Shown: positions 15,210-22,934 of the stretch, in pieces | Layout: each line of letters begins with the position of its first letter | How positions within the stretch are numbered: the first letter of the stretch is position 1 | Origin: Planctomycetaceae bacterium | Lineage (GTDB): Bacteria; Planctomycetota; Phycisphaerae; SM23-33 | Direction: 5' to 3' | Assembly (NCBI GenBank): GCA_039680605.1 | Contig: JBDKTA010000006.1 | Location: 1 to 56,657, forward strand | DNA: 56,657 nt | Position numbers and translations under genes: made by a program | The notes under the pieces: generated by a model | What the model was told of the DNA's origin: nothing | Databases searched by the model: none | The model's input: only the letters and a program-made list of their open reading frames with translations

Positions 15210-17806
15210 AGACCACGCCCGCATTTGCAGTACTGGCAATTCTTATTGCGGCGGTTTCCCCGGCAGCGGCCGGGCCGACCGCAGAGGAACTCGTGCAGCA
15301 ACTGCGCGCTCCCTCCTGGCGGGTGCGCCAAGCCGCACACGATCAGATTGCCGATTTAGGCGCAGCGGCAGAAGCATCGCTGAAAGCCTTTCTGGCGCAG
15401 AGCGCCTTACCTGTCGAGGCCCGCCAGCGGGCGACATGGCTTCTGGAGAGCCTGAAGGTTCCCCGCCGCGGGGCCGTCTGGAGGGTGCTGCTGGCGCCGG
15501 ATCAAGTCGTTACCACCGGCAAGGCCGCGCCGGACCCGCTGGGGCTGACGTGCGGAGACATCGCCATCGCTGTCGATGACAAGCCCATCACGTCCGCCGG
15601 CACGCTGGAACGTCTGATCTGCGACGGTGCTGCTGAGGCGACGCTTACCGTGTGGTCCCCCACGAAAGGAAAGCGACAGCTCCAGGGCGACTTCCGCCCG
15701 TACCTGCTAGGTTTCACGACGTGGCCCGACACGCTGGGCATGTTCGAACTTTACGCGAAAGAAGAGAAATGGCACGCGGCTGCGCTGCAGAGCCTGCAGG
15801 CGGTCGCAAAGAACGACCGGTCCAGTTTCCAGCAACTGCTCACCGACGGCTGCCGCGATCCGGTCGTCCTCTACCACTACCTGCTGACCAACCAGAATGC
15901 CGTGATCGAGGACATGGTCAAGGAGACGCTGTCACGGGTCAGCCGACCGGTGGGCGACTACCCGGGGGGACGGGTGCAATACGGGCTGCTTCCGGCCGAG
16001 GCGATCCTGTGGCGCATGAGGTTACGTATCTCCTCGGCCCAAGCCCCACAGGTGACCTCAGCAGGAGTGAATCCTCTGGCCAGGCGCGCGCCGGGCACAG
16101 ACCCTCGCGCGGCGGCTGTCATCGAAGCGCGGGCGTCGCTGTTCAAAGCCATTGCAGTAGCCCAGAACGCCAATGCCTGGCGGGCGATCGGCGTGCTGCG
16201 GGCACTGCAAGTCGACCTGGAGACGAACGTCAACGTCGCCCTGCAACTCTGGTCGCAATATGCGCCGGAGATCCTGAGCTATCCCGAAGTCGCGGACCTG
16301 ATGATGTACGATCTTGCGATGAAAGCCTATCTGAAGCTGGGGCCTGAAGCGGCCGCCCGCTTCGTGAACGCCCTGCCGGCAGGGCCCATCGGCGACCATC
16401 TCAAAAAGGTCTTCGCCACTACCGCCGCCCCCCCTGCCGCAAACCGACTCCAGCCGATGCTGATTGAAGACATCCTCTCCTCATATCCCGTAGCGTCGGC
16501 CGATTACGGTCAGGTCTGCAGCGAAGAGGTCCCGCTGCACTTGCAAACCCCCTGCCGCTATGAGGCGACTTTCGGGCCCGGGCCGCGGTGGCCCGCCGCT
16601 TGGGCAAACGCGTTCTTCGGCATTTTTGTCGCGACCGGAGAGGAACACGTCGAGCTTCGCCTGCGATGCAACGGCGCGGTGGACGTGTTCCAGAGCGACG
16701 GGGGCAAATCAAATCCCAAGGCCATGGCCGTCCTGCTGGTGGACGTCACACAGCCGCATACGCTGACGATCGATCTGTTGGACGATTCTGTGCGGGCAAT
16801 GATCGACGGGCTGGAGATCTGGTCGGGCCCGCGATCGAATCAGGCGGTCAATGCAGGAGCTGCCGCGCTGGGCGTGGAAACCTTACCCGCCAGCCATTCG
16901 GTCAAAGCCGGAACCGTTGCCATGGGCATCAGCCGGCAGATCACCCAGATGCGCACGTACCACTTTGCCGCCGGCGGCTTCGACAACCGGCAGATCGAGT
17001 CGCTTCACCAGGCCAGACGGCGGGCCCTGCTGGCAGGCGACATCGCCGGACTGACCACCGCCCAGCGCGAACTGGCTCAGCGCCTCAAAGCCGTTCCCTC
17101 TGCCGCCGCCCTGGTGGAACGAATGGAAGCGCAACTGCCGCTGTATCGCCAGGCGATGTCGCGCAAGGGGCTGGATCTGTATTCGGAAGAAGTCCTGTCA
17201 TTTGCGCGACGGTACGGCTCCGTCAGCGGCACCTGGCAGGTCAAGAACGGTTGGCTCCAAGTGCAAGGCCCTGGCGAGCAGAAACCGGGGCGAGCGCCCC
17301 GCGCTGCCGTTGTCATACCCCTGCCCATGCCCGCCGAGGTCGAAATCGTCGGCGTGCTCGACGCCCCAAACCCCGGAGGTCCCGCCTTTGTCGTGCGGTG
17401 GAACTGCGCCTGGGGTCAGGAAGGACCGAGCCTGCACATGAACTTCCCCGGCCGCAAACGCACTTTTGGCGGAATGGGCTTTGGCGGCATATCGAACTCG
17501 CAGATCGATTTCAAGACGCCGGTGCCTTTCTGCTTCCGTCACCACCAGCAGCATGGCCGTTTTTTCGCCCGAGACCGTCTGAACATCGCCGGGGGCGTGG
17601 ACGCGGGATTGATCCCCAACGGCGAATGGATGTCGATCGAGGCTTATGACCTGAGACAGGCGGGCCTGCGGGTGGCGAAACTGAACATCCGAAAGCGGGA
17701 CGGCGGGGAGTGCGACACGCCCTGCGTGCTTCCAGCGGTGGACGGCCAAAGCCCCGCCGACGACGGCACGCGCGGCGGAGGCAGTCCCAAGCGGCCGGAC
17801 TTCTGA
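15206..17806 (+). CDS. Module gene B2: paralogue of B1 (HEAT-like/PDZ/concanavalin-like)
   Basis: The 866-residue protein starts at the ATG (15206) overlapping the A2 stop and has a signal peptide (MKTTPAFAVLAILIAAVSPAAAG). Its HEAT-like repeat is clearer than in B1 (LRAPSWRVRQAAHDQIADLG, about 30-75). A PDZ-like domain follows (LGLTCGDIAIAVDDKPI, about 110-170), then a helical region including CRDPVVLYHYLL, which matches CRDPLVAAAWL in B1. Two beta-rich concanavalin-like segments come next (PHTLTIDLLDDSVRAMIDGL; VSGTWQVKNGWLQVQGPGE). The frame is open further upstream, but that part lies inside A2. It is the last gene of the operon; 17807-18014 downstream holds no recognisable gene or strong terminator. 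The function is unknown. Confidence 0.65.
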   Translation: MKTTPAFAVLAILIAAVSPAAAGPTAEELVQQLRAPSWRVRQAAHDQIADLGAAAEASLKAFLAQSALPVEARQRATWLLESLKVPRRGAVWRVLLAPDQVVTTGKAAPDPLGLTCGDIAIAVDDKPITSAGTLERLICDGAAEATLTVWSPTKGKRQLQGDFRPYLLGFTTWPDTLGMFELYAKEEKWHAAALQSLQAVAKNDRSSFQQLLTDGCRDPVVLYHYLLTNQNAVIEDMVKETLSRVSRPVGDYPGGRVQYGLLPAEAILWRMRLRISSAQAPQVTSAGVNPLARRAPGTDPRAAAVIEARASLFKAIAVAQNANAWRAIGVLRALQVDLETNVNVALQLWSQYAPEILSYPEVADLMMYDLAMKAYLKLGPEAAARFVNALPAGPIGDHLKKVFATTAAPPAANRLQPMLIEDILSSYPVASADYGQVCSEEVPLHLQTPCRYEATFGPGPRWPAAWANAFFGIFVATGEEHVELRLRCNGAVDVFQSDGGKSNPKAMAVLLVDVTQPHTLTIDLLDDSVRAMIDGLEIWSGPRSNQAVNAGAAALGVETLPASHSVKAGTVAMGISRQITQMRTYHFAAGGFDNRQIESLHQARRRALLAGDIAGLTTAQRELAQRLKAVPSAAALVERMEAQLPLYRQAMSRKGLDLYSEEVLSFARRYGSVSGTWQVKNGWLQVQGPGEQKPGRAPRAAVVIPLPMPAEVEIVGVLDAPNPGGPAFVVRWNCAWGQEGPSLHMNFPGRKRTFGGMGFGGISNSQIDFKTPVPFCFRHHQQHGRFFARDRLNIAGGVDAGLIPNGEWMSIEAYDLRQAGLRVAKLNIRKRDGGECDTPCVLPAVDGQSPADDGTRGGGSPKRPDF

Positions 17807-18014
17807 GACCACGACACCAGAAGATGGCGCGTGTATGTCTTCGCTGGCGGGTTGCGCTCTTTTGACGGATTTCGCGTGAACGAAATGTCCGATAAAAAGA
17901 CGATCTGCGTTGTCGCGCTGCTGGTGCCCGGGCGATTTTGGATTTCGCCTTGCCGGCGGGGCGGCTAGAATGACTCGGAATGTTTTCGGGACTGCAGTCA
18001 GCGAAAGGACGCTC

Positions 18015-18455
18015 ATGAATCTGCCGGAATACATCACGCACCAGGAAGTCCAGAGAGTCTGCAGGCAGTTGAAGATTCGCGACTGGACGGCCATCGCCGA
18101 CGGAAAGGTCGCTCTCGACGAAGCGCGGACCATCCTGGGCGAACTGCGCGTCGAAGAGCGGATCGACCCTGAGGACTTCCGCCGCGGGCTGGAAGTCGAG
18201 CTTGAACACGGAACGCGATTCCCCGACGCCAACGTCACCAACAACCACCCCATCCTGACGGGCAAGATCGTGCTGGCCCACCTCAAGGAAACGCTCGACT
18301 ATTACAGCCGCCTCGAGATCGCCGAACTCGAAGGCGACCTGATGAACTCGATCACGGCCGCCGGCGCCGCCAAGCTGCAGAACTACTACATGCGTCTTGC
18401 CCAGGCGCGTATCGAGCTGGCCCAGCGCGAAGCCCAGAAGCTTTCGAACGGTTGA
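18015..18455 (+). CDS. DUF5661-type protein
   Basis: This is a 146-residue soluble protein. The segment around GLEVELEHGTRFPDANVTNN and GKIVLAHLKETLDYYSRL matches what I know of the DUF5661 family, whose members share the 'ELEHG' and 'AHLKE..DYY' blocks. The start at 18015 has AAAGGA six bases upstream; the frame is open earlier without support. The C-terminal third is helical and charged (LQNYYMRLAQARIELAQREAQ). No biochemical function is known to me for this family. It sits between the A/B operon and the DHH gene, with a palindromic repeat behind it. Confidence 0.72.
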   Translation: MNLPEYITHQEVQRVCRQLKIRDWTAIADGKVALDEARTILGELRVEERIDPEDFRRGLEVELEHGTRFPDANVTNNHPILTGKIVLAHLKETLDYYSRLEIAELEGDLMNSITAAGAAKLQNYYMRLAQARIELAQREAQKLSNG

Positions 18456-18476
18456 CCCCTGTGGAGTGACCCCTGC

Positions 18477-18563
18477 GGAGTGCGGCGGCAGCAGCCGCTT
18501 TGGATGTTTTTGGCAACTCGATTCCCTTGCGCCTGCGAAAAACAACCAAAGCGGCAGCTACCA
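18477..18563. repeat. Imperfect copy of the palindromic element also at 53667
   Basis: The left end GGAGTGCGGCGGCAGCAGCC-GCTTTGG and right end CCAAAGCGGCAGCTACC are inverted repeats around a 40-base centre. Both ends match the arms of the element at 53667-53753, although the copy here is degraded. It fills the gap between the DUF5661 gene and the DHH gene, so any promoter of the latter must be in or next to it. Confidence 0.6.
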
Positions 18564-18588
18564 AAGGGCGATACTATTCCTTGATCCC

Positions 18589-19659
18589 ATGCGCCCAACC
18601 CAAACACTGCGGAAGCTGGCCGATCTGCGGAGCCTGCTGGCGGGCAAGTCCTCGCTGCTGATCGTCCTGCAGGACAACCCGGACCCTGACGCCCTGGCCG
18701 CGGCGATGGCGCTGCGCAAGCTCGCGCACCATCTGGGCGGCGTGCAATGCACGCTGGCCAGCGGCGGCAGCGTCGGACGCGCCGAGAACCGCGCCCTGGT
18801 GCGCTACCTCGACGCCAACGTCCGCCCCATCGAGCAGATCGAGACCTCCCGCTTCGACGTCATCGCCACCGTCGACACGCAACCGGGCCTGGGCAACAAC
18901 TCCCTGCCGGCGGGCATCGTGCCCCAGATCGTCATCGACCACCATCCCATCCACGACGAGACGCGCCGGGCACAGTTCTTCGACATTCGAAGCCGCTACG
19001 GCGCCTCCTCGACCATCCTGTGGGAATATATCCAGGCGGCCAACCTCACGCCCGAGCCGCCGCTGGCGACGGCGCTGCTGTACGGTATCCAGAGCGATAC
19101 GCAGGATTTCGGGCGCGAGGCGACGGCGGCCGACAAGCTGGCTTACGGCGACCTGTACCCCCTGGCCAACAAGCGCATCCTGGGCACCATCCAACGCGGC
19201 GAGGAACCGACGGAATACTATCGCGTGCTCGTGACCGCCCTGGCGGCGGCCAATCTGGCGGGCAACTGCATCTACAGCAATCTCGGGTCGGTAGACAATG
19301 TCGACATGATCGCCGAAGTGGCCGATCTGCTCCTTCGCCACGAGCGGGCGGACTGGTCACTGTGCTGGGGACATCACGATAATCGCATGCTGCTGAGTCT
19401 GCGCACGATTGCCCCCGACGGCCGTGCCGACGTCGTCATCCGCCACATCGTCCACCGCAAGGGCACCGGCGGCGGGCATCACAGCATGGCCGGGGGGCAG
19501 ATTTCCGTTGCGCCGCCGCAGACCTCGCAGGAGAAACTCGACCGCCTGATCGTGCGGCGTTTTCTGCATGCCACCGGCAACGAGAAGGCGCCCATCCAGA
19601 AACTGCTGCCGCAGACCGTCAGCCCGCTACGGGACGGGGCAGGCCCAGCAGGTCCATGA
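18589..19659 (+). CDS. DHH-family phosphoesterase (NrnA-like)
   Basis: This is a 356-residue DHH/DHHA1 protein. Expected activity is hydrolysis of short oligoribonucleotides or related phosphodiesters in the cytoplasm with Mn2+. Visible motifs are DNPDPDALAAA near the N-terminus, VDTQPG, VIDHHPI (the DHH signature) and, in the DHHA1 part, GGGHHSMAGG. The start chosen is ATG 18589, where homology begins; the upstream open frame lies in repeat DNA. It converges with the UDG gene, and the two 3' ends overlap by 41 bp. The exact substrate (nanoRNA, pAp or c-di-nucleotide) cannot be told. Confidence 0.85.
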   Translation: MRPTQTLRKLADLRSLLAGKSSLLIVLQDNPDPDALAAAMALRKLAHHLGGVQCTLASGGSVGRAENRALVRYLDANVRPIEQIETSRFDVIATVDTQPGLGNNSLPAGIVPQIVIDHHPIHDETRRAQFFDIRSRYGASSTILWEYIQAANLTPEPPLATALLYGIQSDTQDFGREATAADKLAYGDLYPLANKRILGTIQRGEEPTEYYRVLVTALAAANLAGNCIYSNLGSVDNVDMIAEVADLLLRHERADWSLCWGHHDNRMLLSLRTIAPDGRADVVIRHIVHRKGTGGGHHSMAGGQISVAPPQTSQEKLDRLIVRRFLHATGNEKAPIQKLLPQTVSPLRDGAGPAGP

Positions 19660-20398
19660 CGGCCTGAAGGTCCGACCAGACTTTTCGACGCGTGTCTTCG
19701 CTGTAGTTCCGCAGGACATAGGCGGGGTGGAAGGTCGGCATGACGGGCGTACCGGCCAGGGCGGGGATGGCGTCGCCGAGCGTCTGCCACTGCCCGCGCA
19801 GGCGGGTGATGCCCACGGTCGTCTGCAGCAGGTTCTGCGTGGCGGGGTTGCCCAGGGTGACGATCACGCGCGGGCGGATGATCTGCAACTGCGCGGCCAA
19901 GTGCCCCCAGCAGGCCTGTATTTCCTGCGGGGTCGGCGTGCGGTTCTCGGGCGGGCGGCACTTGACCATGTTGCAGATGTACACGTCCTGGCGCGTCAGA
20001 CCCATCGCCGCGATCATCTTCGTCAACAAGTCACCGGCACGTCCGACGAAGGGGTGGCCGGTGCGGTCTTCGTCGGCCCCGGGGGCCTCGCCGACGAATA
20101 CGAGTTGGGCGTCGGGGTTGCCTTCGCCGGGCACGGGGTTGGCGCGGTCCGCGGCCAATGAGCACTTGCGGCAGGCGGCGATCTGCTGGGAGAGGGCCTC
20201 GAGGGCAGCAGACTTTTCGTCTCGCGACATGGCCGGTCCGGTCGGCGCCGCCTGGGGGCGGGGCGTCTGGGCCACTTGCCGCGCCGCGGGGGCGGGCAGC
20301 GGGTTGGCCTTGGCGGGCAGGAACGCCCCGCCCAGAAAGTTCTCGATCGCCAGCAGTTGGGCGGCGGCTTTTTTCAACATTTCTTCAGAGTCGCTCAT
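19619..20398 (-). CDS. Uracil-DNA glycosylase, family 4 (iron-sulfur)
   Basis: The enzyme removes uracil from DNA in base-excision repair. The catalytic motif GEAPGADEDRTGHPFVGRAG and the C-terminal FHPAYVLRN are those of family 4 (UDGa). Four cysteines suited to a [4Fe-4S] cluster are present: CRKC before the first motif, and KC...QAC around the CRPPENRTPTP block. An N-terminal extension of about 70 residues, rich in Ala/Pro, precedes the domain, as in several bacterial members. The start MSDSEEMLKK is at 20398; MPPMSD at 20407 is equally possible, and neither has a good ribosome-binding site. The 3' end overlaps the DHH gene on the other strand. Confidence 0.9.
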   Translation of the reverse strand: MSDSEEMLKKAAAQLLAIENFLGGAFLPAKANPLPAPAARQVAQTPRPQAAPTGPAMSRDEKSAALEALSQQIAACRKCSLAADRANPVPGEGNPDAQLVFVGEAPGADEDRTGHPFVGRAGDLLTKMIAAMGLTRQDVYICNMVKCRPPENRTPTPQEIQACWGHLAAQLQIIRPRVIVTLGNPATQNLLQTTVGITRLRGQWQTLGDAIPALAGTPVMPTFHPAYVLRNYSEDTRRKVWSDLQAVMDLLGLPRPVAG

Positions 20399-20845
20399 CG
20401 GCGGCATTGTAGGGGCAAAGACCGCAAATCCGAAGCAGGAAAACACGCGACGAGAAACAAGACCCTGGGCGAGACGCGGTCGATCGCACGGCGGTACCGG
20501 CCGGGCGTATACTGGCGATGCATCCTTATAAGGATGCGGCCGGAGAGCGGCTGCAGGGCAGATGGAAGTGCGGACCACGCTGGGACAATCCTCCGCGACC
20601 GCCCGGCGCAGCAGTCCTGATTTTCCGTCTGTCCGGGATGGGTGCTTTGGGCCGATAGATAATCGATAAGGTCTTGATGGCGGCGCTATCGTATTGGTTT
20701 ACCTTGCATCCCAGCGATGTAATCGTAAACTGATACATTGAGCGGGGGGCGAAAAGCGCGCGGTTTGAGATACAACAGCGATTGCGGCTGCCGGAGCGGC
20801 AAGCTAAGATACAGACACTAGGTCCTTCGTAACCAGGAAACGCTC
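20399..20845. other. 447-bp intergenic region upstream of pilM
   Basis: This gap separates the divergent UDG and PilM genes. It contains an 18-bp perfect palindrome centred on CTTATAAG (20520-20537), the mtaB remnant at 20676-20738 and, presumably, the promoters of both flanking genes. The lower-GC stretch at 20640-20740 would suit a promoter, but I could not assign boxes. AGGAAA at 20835-20840 is the ribosome-binding site of PilM. Confidence 0.5.
20676..20738 (-). pseudogene. Remnant of the 5' end of an mtaB/miaB-family methylthiotransferase gene
   Basis: From an ATG at 20738 the minus strand reads MYQFTITSLGCKVNQYDSAA. This is the canonical N-terminus of MtaB, the radical-SAM enzyme that methylthiolates t6A37 in tRNA; 'LGCKVNQYDSAAI' holds the first cluster-binding cysteine. 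After about 21 codons similarity stops. The open frame continues only to 20526 with unrelated, Arg/Pro-rich sequence, and no radical-SAM CxxxCxxC motif follows. It is therefore a truncated leftover rather than a working gene. Confidence 0.65.
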
Positions 20846-22921
20846 ATGGCAAAAGTAAACAGCGTCTGGGGCATCGACATCGGCCAGTGTGCCCTCAAGG
20901 CCCTCAAGCTGACCAACCGCGAGGGCGAACTGACGATCGACGCGGTCGACATCATCGAGCATGAGACCGTTCTGTCGCACTCGGAAGGGCGCGAGCACGA
21001 GCTCATTCGCGCGGCGTTGGAGACCTTCGCCGCCCGCAACAAGCTCGTCGGCTGCAGCGTGGCCATCACCGTGCCCGGTCAGAGCAGCTTCACGCGGTTC
21101 GTCAAGCTGCCGCCGGTGGAAACCAAGCGCATCCCGGACATCGTGAAGTTCGAGGCCGAGCAGCAGATCCCCTTCCCGATGGACGAAGTGCTGTGGCGCT
21201 GGCAGCCGTTCCAGGACCCCGACTCGCCCGACGTCGAGGTGGGCATCTTCGCCATGAAGCGCGTCGACATCGAGCAGATCCTGGCGTACTTCAACGAGAC
21301 GGCAATTCCCGTCGATATCGTGCAGACCGTTCCGCTGGCGCTGTTCAACTTCATGACCTACGACAAGCAGGTCACCAGCGAGGGCGCCACGCTGTTGATG
21401 GACGTGGGAACGGCCAAGACCGACCTGGTCATCGCCGACGGCCCGCGTCTCTGGACGCGCACGATCCAGATCGGCGGCAGCAACTTCACCGAAGCGCTGG
21501 TCAAGGCCTTCAAGCTTTCCTTCGACAAGGCCCAGAAGCTCAAGCGCAGCGCCGCCACGAGCAAGTACGCGCGGCAGATCTTCCAGTCGATGCGCCCGGT
21601 GTTTTCGGACCTGGTGCAGGAAGTGCAGCGCAGCATCGGATACTACACCTCGCTGCACCGCGAGACGCGGTTCAAGCGGTTGGTGGGCCTGGGCAACGGG
21701 TTCCGCCTTCCGGGCCTGCAGCGGTTCCTCGAGCAGAACCTCAACGTTCCGGTGGTTCGGGTGGACGGGTTCAACGCCGCCACGCCCGGGCGGGGCGTCA
21801 GCGTTCCGATGCTCACCGAAAACGTCCTGTCCTTCGCCCCCGCCTACGGCGCGGCGCTGCAGGGCGTGGCGGCGGCGCCGATCCGCACCAACCTGCTTCC
21901 CCAGGAGATCGCCCGCAAACGCCTGTGGAACAAGAAGCGCCCGTGGTTCGCCGCCGCGGCGGCGCTGATCATCGCCGCGCTGGTATTTCCGCTGTATCGC
22001 AGCTACGCCGATCTTTCGGCCCTGGGTCCCAACGAGCATTTTGAACGCGCCAAGTCGATCACCCAGAGGCTCGACAGGCTCCGGGGGGAAGACGCCAAAG
22101 TCACCAAAGAGCTCGAGTCGGCCAGCAGCAATATCGACAAGTATTTTGACCTGTTCGCCCACCGCCAGTTCTGGCCGCGCGCGGAGGAACTGATCTCCCG
22201 CGCCATCGCCGCCGACAAGGCCGCCAGCGACCAGTTGAAGCTGAAGGATTTCGCCGCCCACGCCATGATCGTCGACCGCGAGAAGATCGCCCTGAACGAG
22301 ATGCCCGAGCCGGCCGGCGTAGACAAAAGCCTCAAGGAAGCCCTCAATGCCACCGACGTGCGGGCGCGTCTGGAAGCCGTCAAGGCGATTCAACCGGGCA
22401 ACGCGCGTGTGGCGCGGGCGCACGCGTCGCTGAAAAAGATGGTGGAGTTCCTCGACATCCCCCGCGCCAAGCGGCGGGTGATGGTGGTTTCGGAAATCTC
22501 GCCCTTGTACGTGGCCAACACCGCCTCGGCAAGCGGGGCCGTTCCGCCGCCTCCGCCGGCGCCCAAGAGCGGCGGACCCGCCGGCGCAGCCGCCCCCCCG
22601 GTCGACATCCCCCGCGGATTCGCCATCAAGATCGTGGCCTCGACGCCGCTGGACCGCAACGGGTCGATCGAGATGCTCAGCGCGTTTCGCCGGGCCATCA
22701 CTGACTTGTTGACCGAAAAAGGCTATTCCAGCATCGCCTTCGACAGCCTGACGTGGGAGTTCCTCGCTTCGCGCGGCGACGCCAAGGTAACCGACCCGCT
22801 GACGGGCGAACCCTCCAACCTCGATACCGACTTCACCCTGACGCTGGTGCTGGCGGTGGCCGGCGACGGACTCAAGGACGTCCGCCCCGCCGCCGATAGC
22901 GCCACGCCTCAGAAAAAATAG
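20846..22921 (+). CDS. PilM-PilN fusion, type IV pilus/type II secretion-like assembly protein
   Basis: Residues 1-345 are an actin-like PilM domain: WGIDIGQCALKALKL forms the phosphate-1 loop, with ITVPGQSSFTRFVKLPP, MDVGTAKTDLVI (phosphate-2) and GLGNGFRLPGL. PilM normally binds the cytoplasmic tail of PilN, which begins with a conserved NLLP motif. Here NLLPQE (349-354) follows the PilM domain directly, then a membrane helix (about 367-383), a coiled-coil region and a periplasmic C-terminal domain, so PilM and PilN appear fused. At 691 residues it is about twice the length of PilM alone. AGGAAA precedes the ATG. Two single-pass proteins and two secretins follow. No PilB/PilT ATPase or pilin is in the window. 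Confidence 0.85.
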   Translation: MAKVNSVWGIDIGQCALKALKLTNREGELTIDAVDIIEHETVLSHSEGREHELIRAALETFAARNKLVGCSVAITVPGQSSFTRFVKLPPVETKRIPDIVKFEAEQQIPFPMDEVLWRWQPFQDPDSPDVEVGIFAMKRVDIEQILAYFNETAIPVDIVQTVPLALFNFMTYDKQVTSEGATLLMDVGTAKTDLVIADGPRLWTRTIQIGGSNFTEALVKAFKLSFDKAQKLKRSAATSKYARQIFQSMRPVFSDLVQEVQRSIGYYTSLHRETRFKRLVGLGNGFRLPGLQRFLEQNLNVPVVRVDGFNAATPGRGVSVPMLTENVLSFAPAYGAALQGVAAAPIRTNLLPQEIARKRLWNKKRPWFAAAAALIIAALVFPLYRSYADLSALGPNEHFERAKSITQRLDRLRGEDAKVTKELESASSNIDKYFDLFAHRQFWPRAEELISRAIAADKAASDQLKLKDFAAHAMIVDREKIALNEMPEPAGVDKSLKEALNATDVRARLEAVKAIQPGNARVARAHASLKKMVEFLDIPRAKRRVMVVSEISPLYVANTASASGAVPPPPPAPKSGGPAGAAAPPVDIPRGFAIKIVASTPLDRNGSIEMLSAFRRAITDLLTEKGYSSIAFDSLTWEFLASRGDAKVTDPLTGEPSNLDTDFTLTLVLAVAGDGLKDVRPAADSATPQKK

Positions 22922-22934
22922 GGAAAGGTGACGC

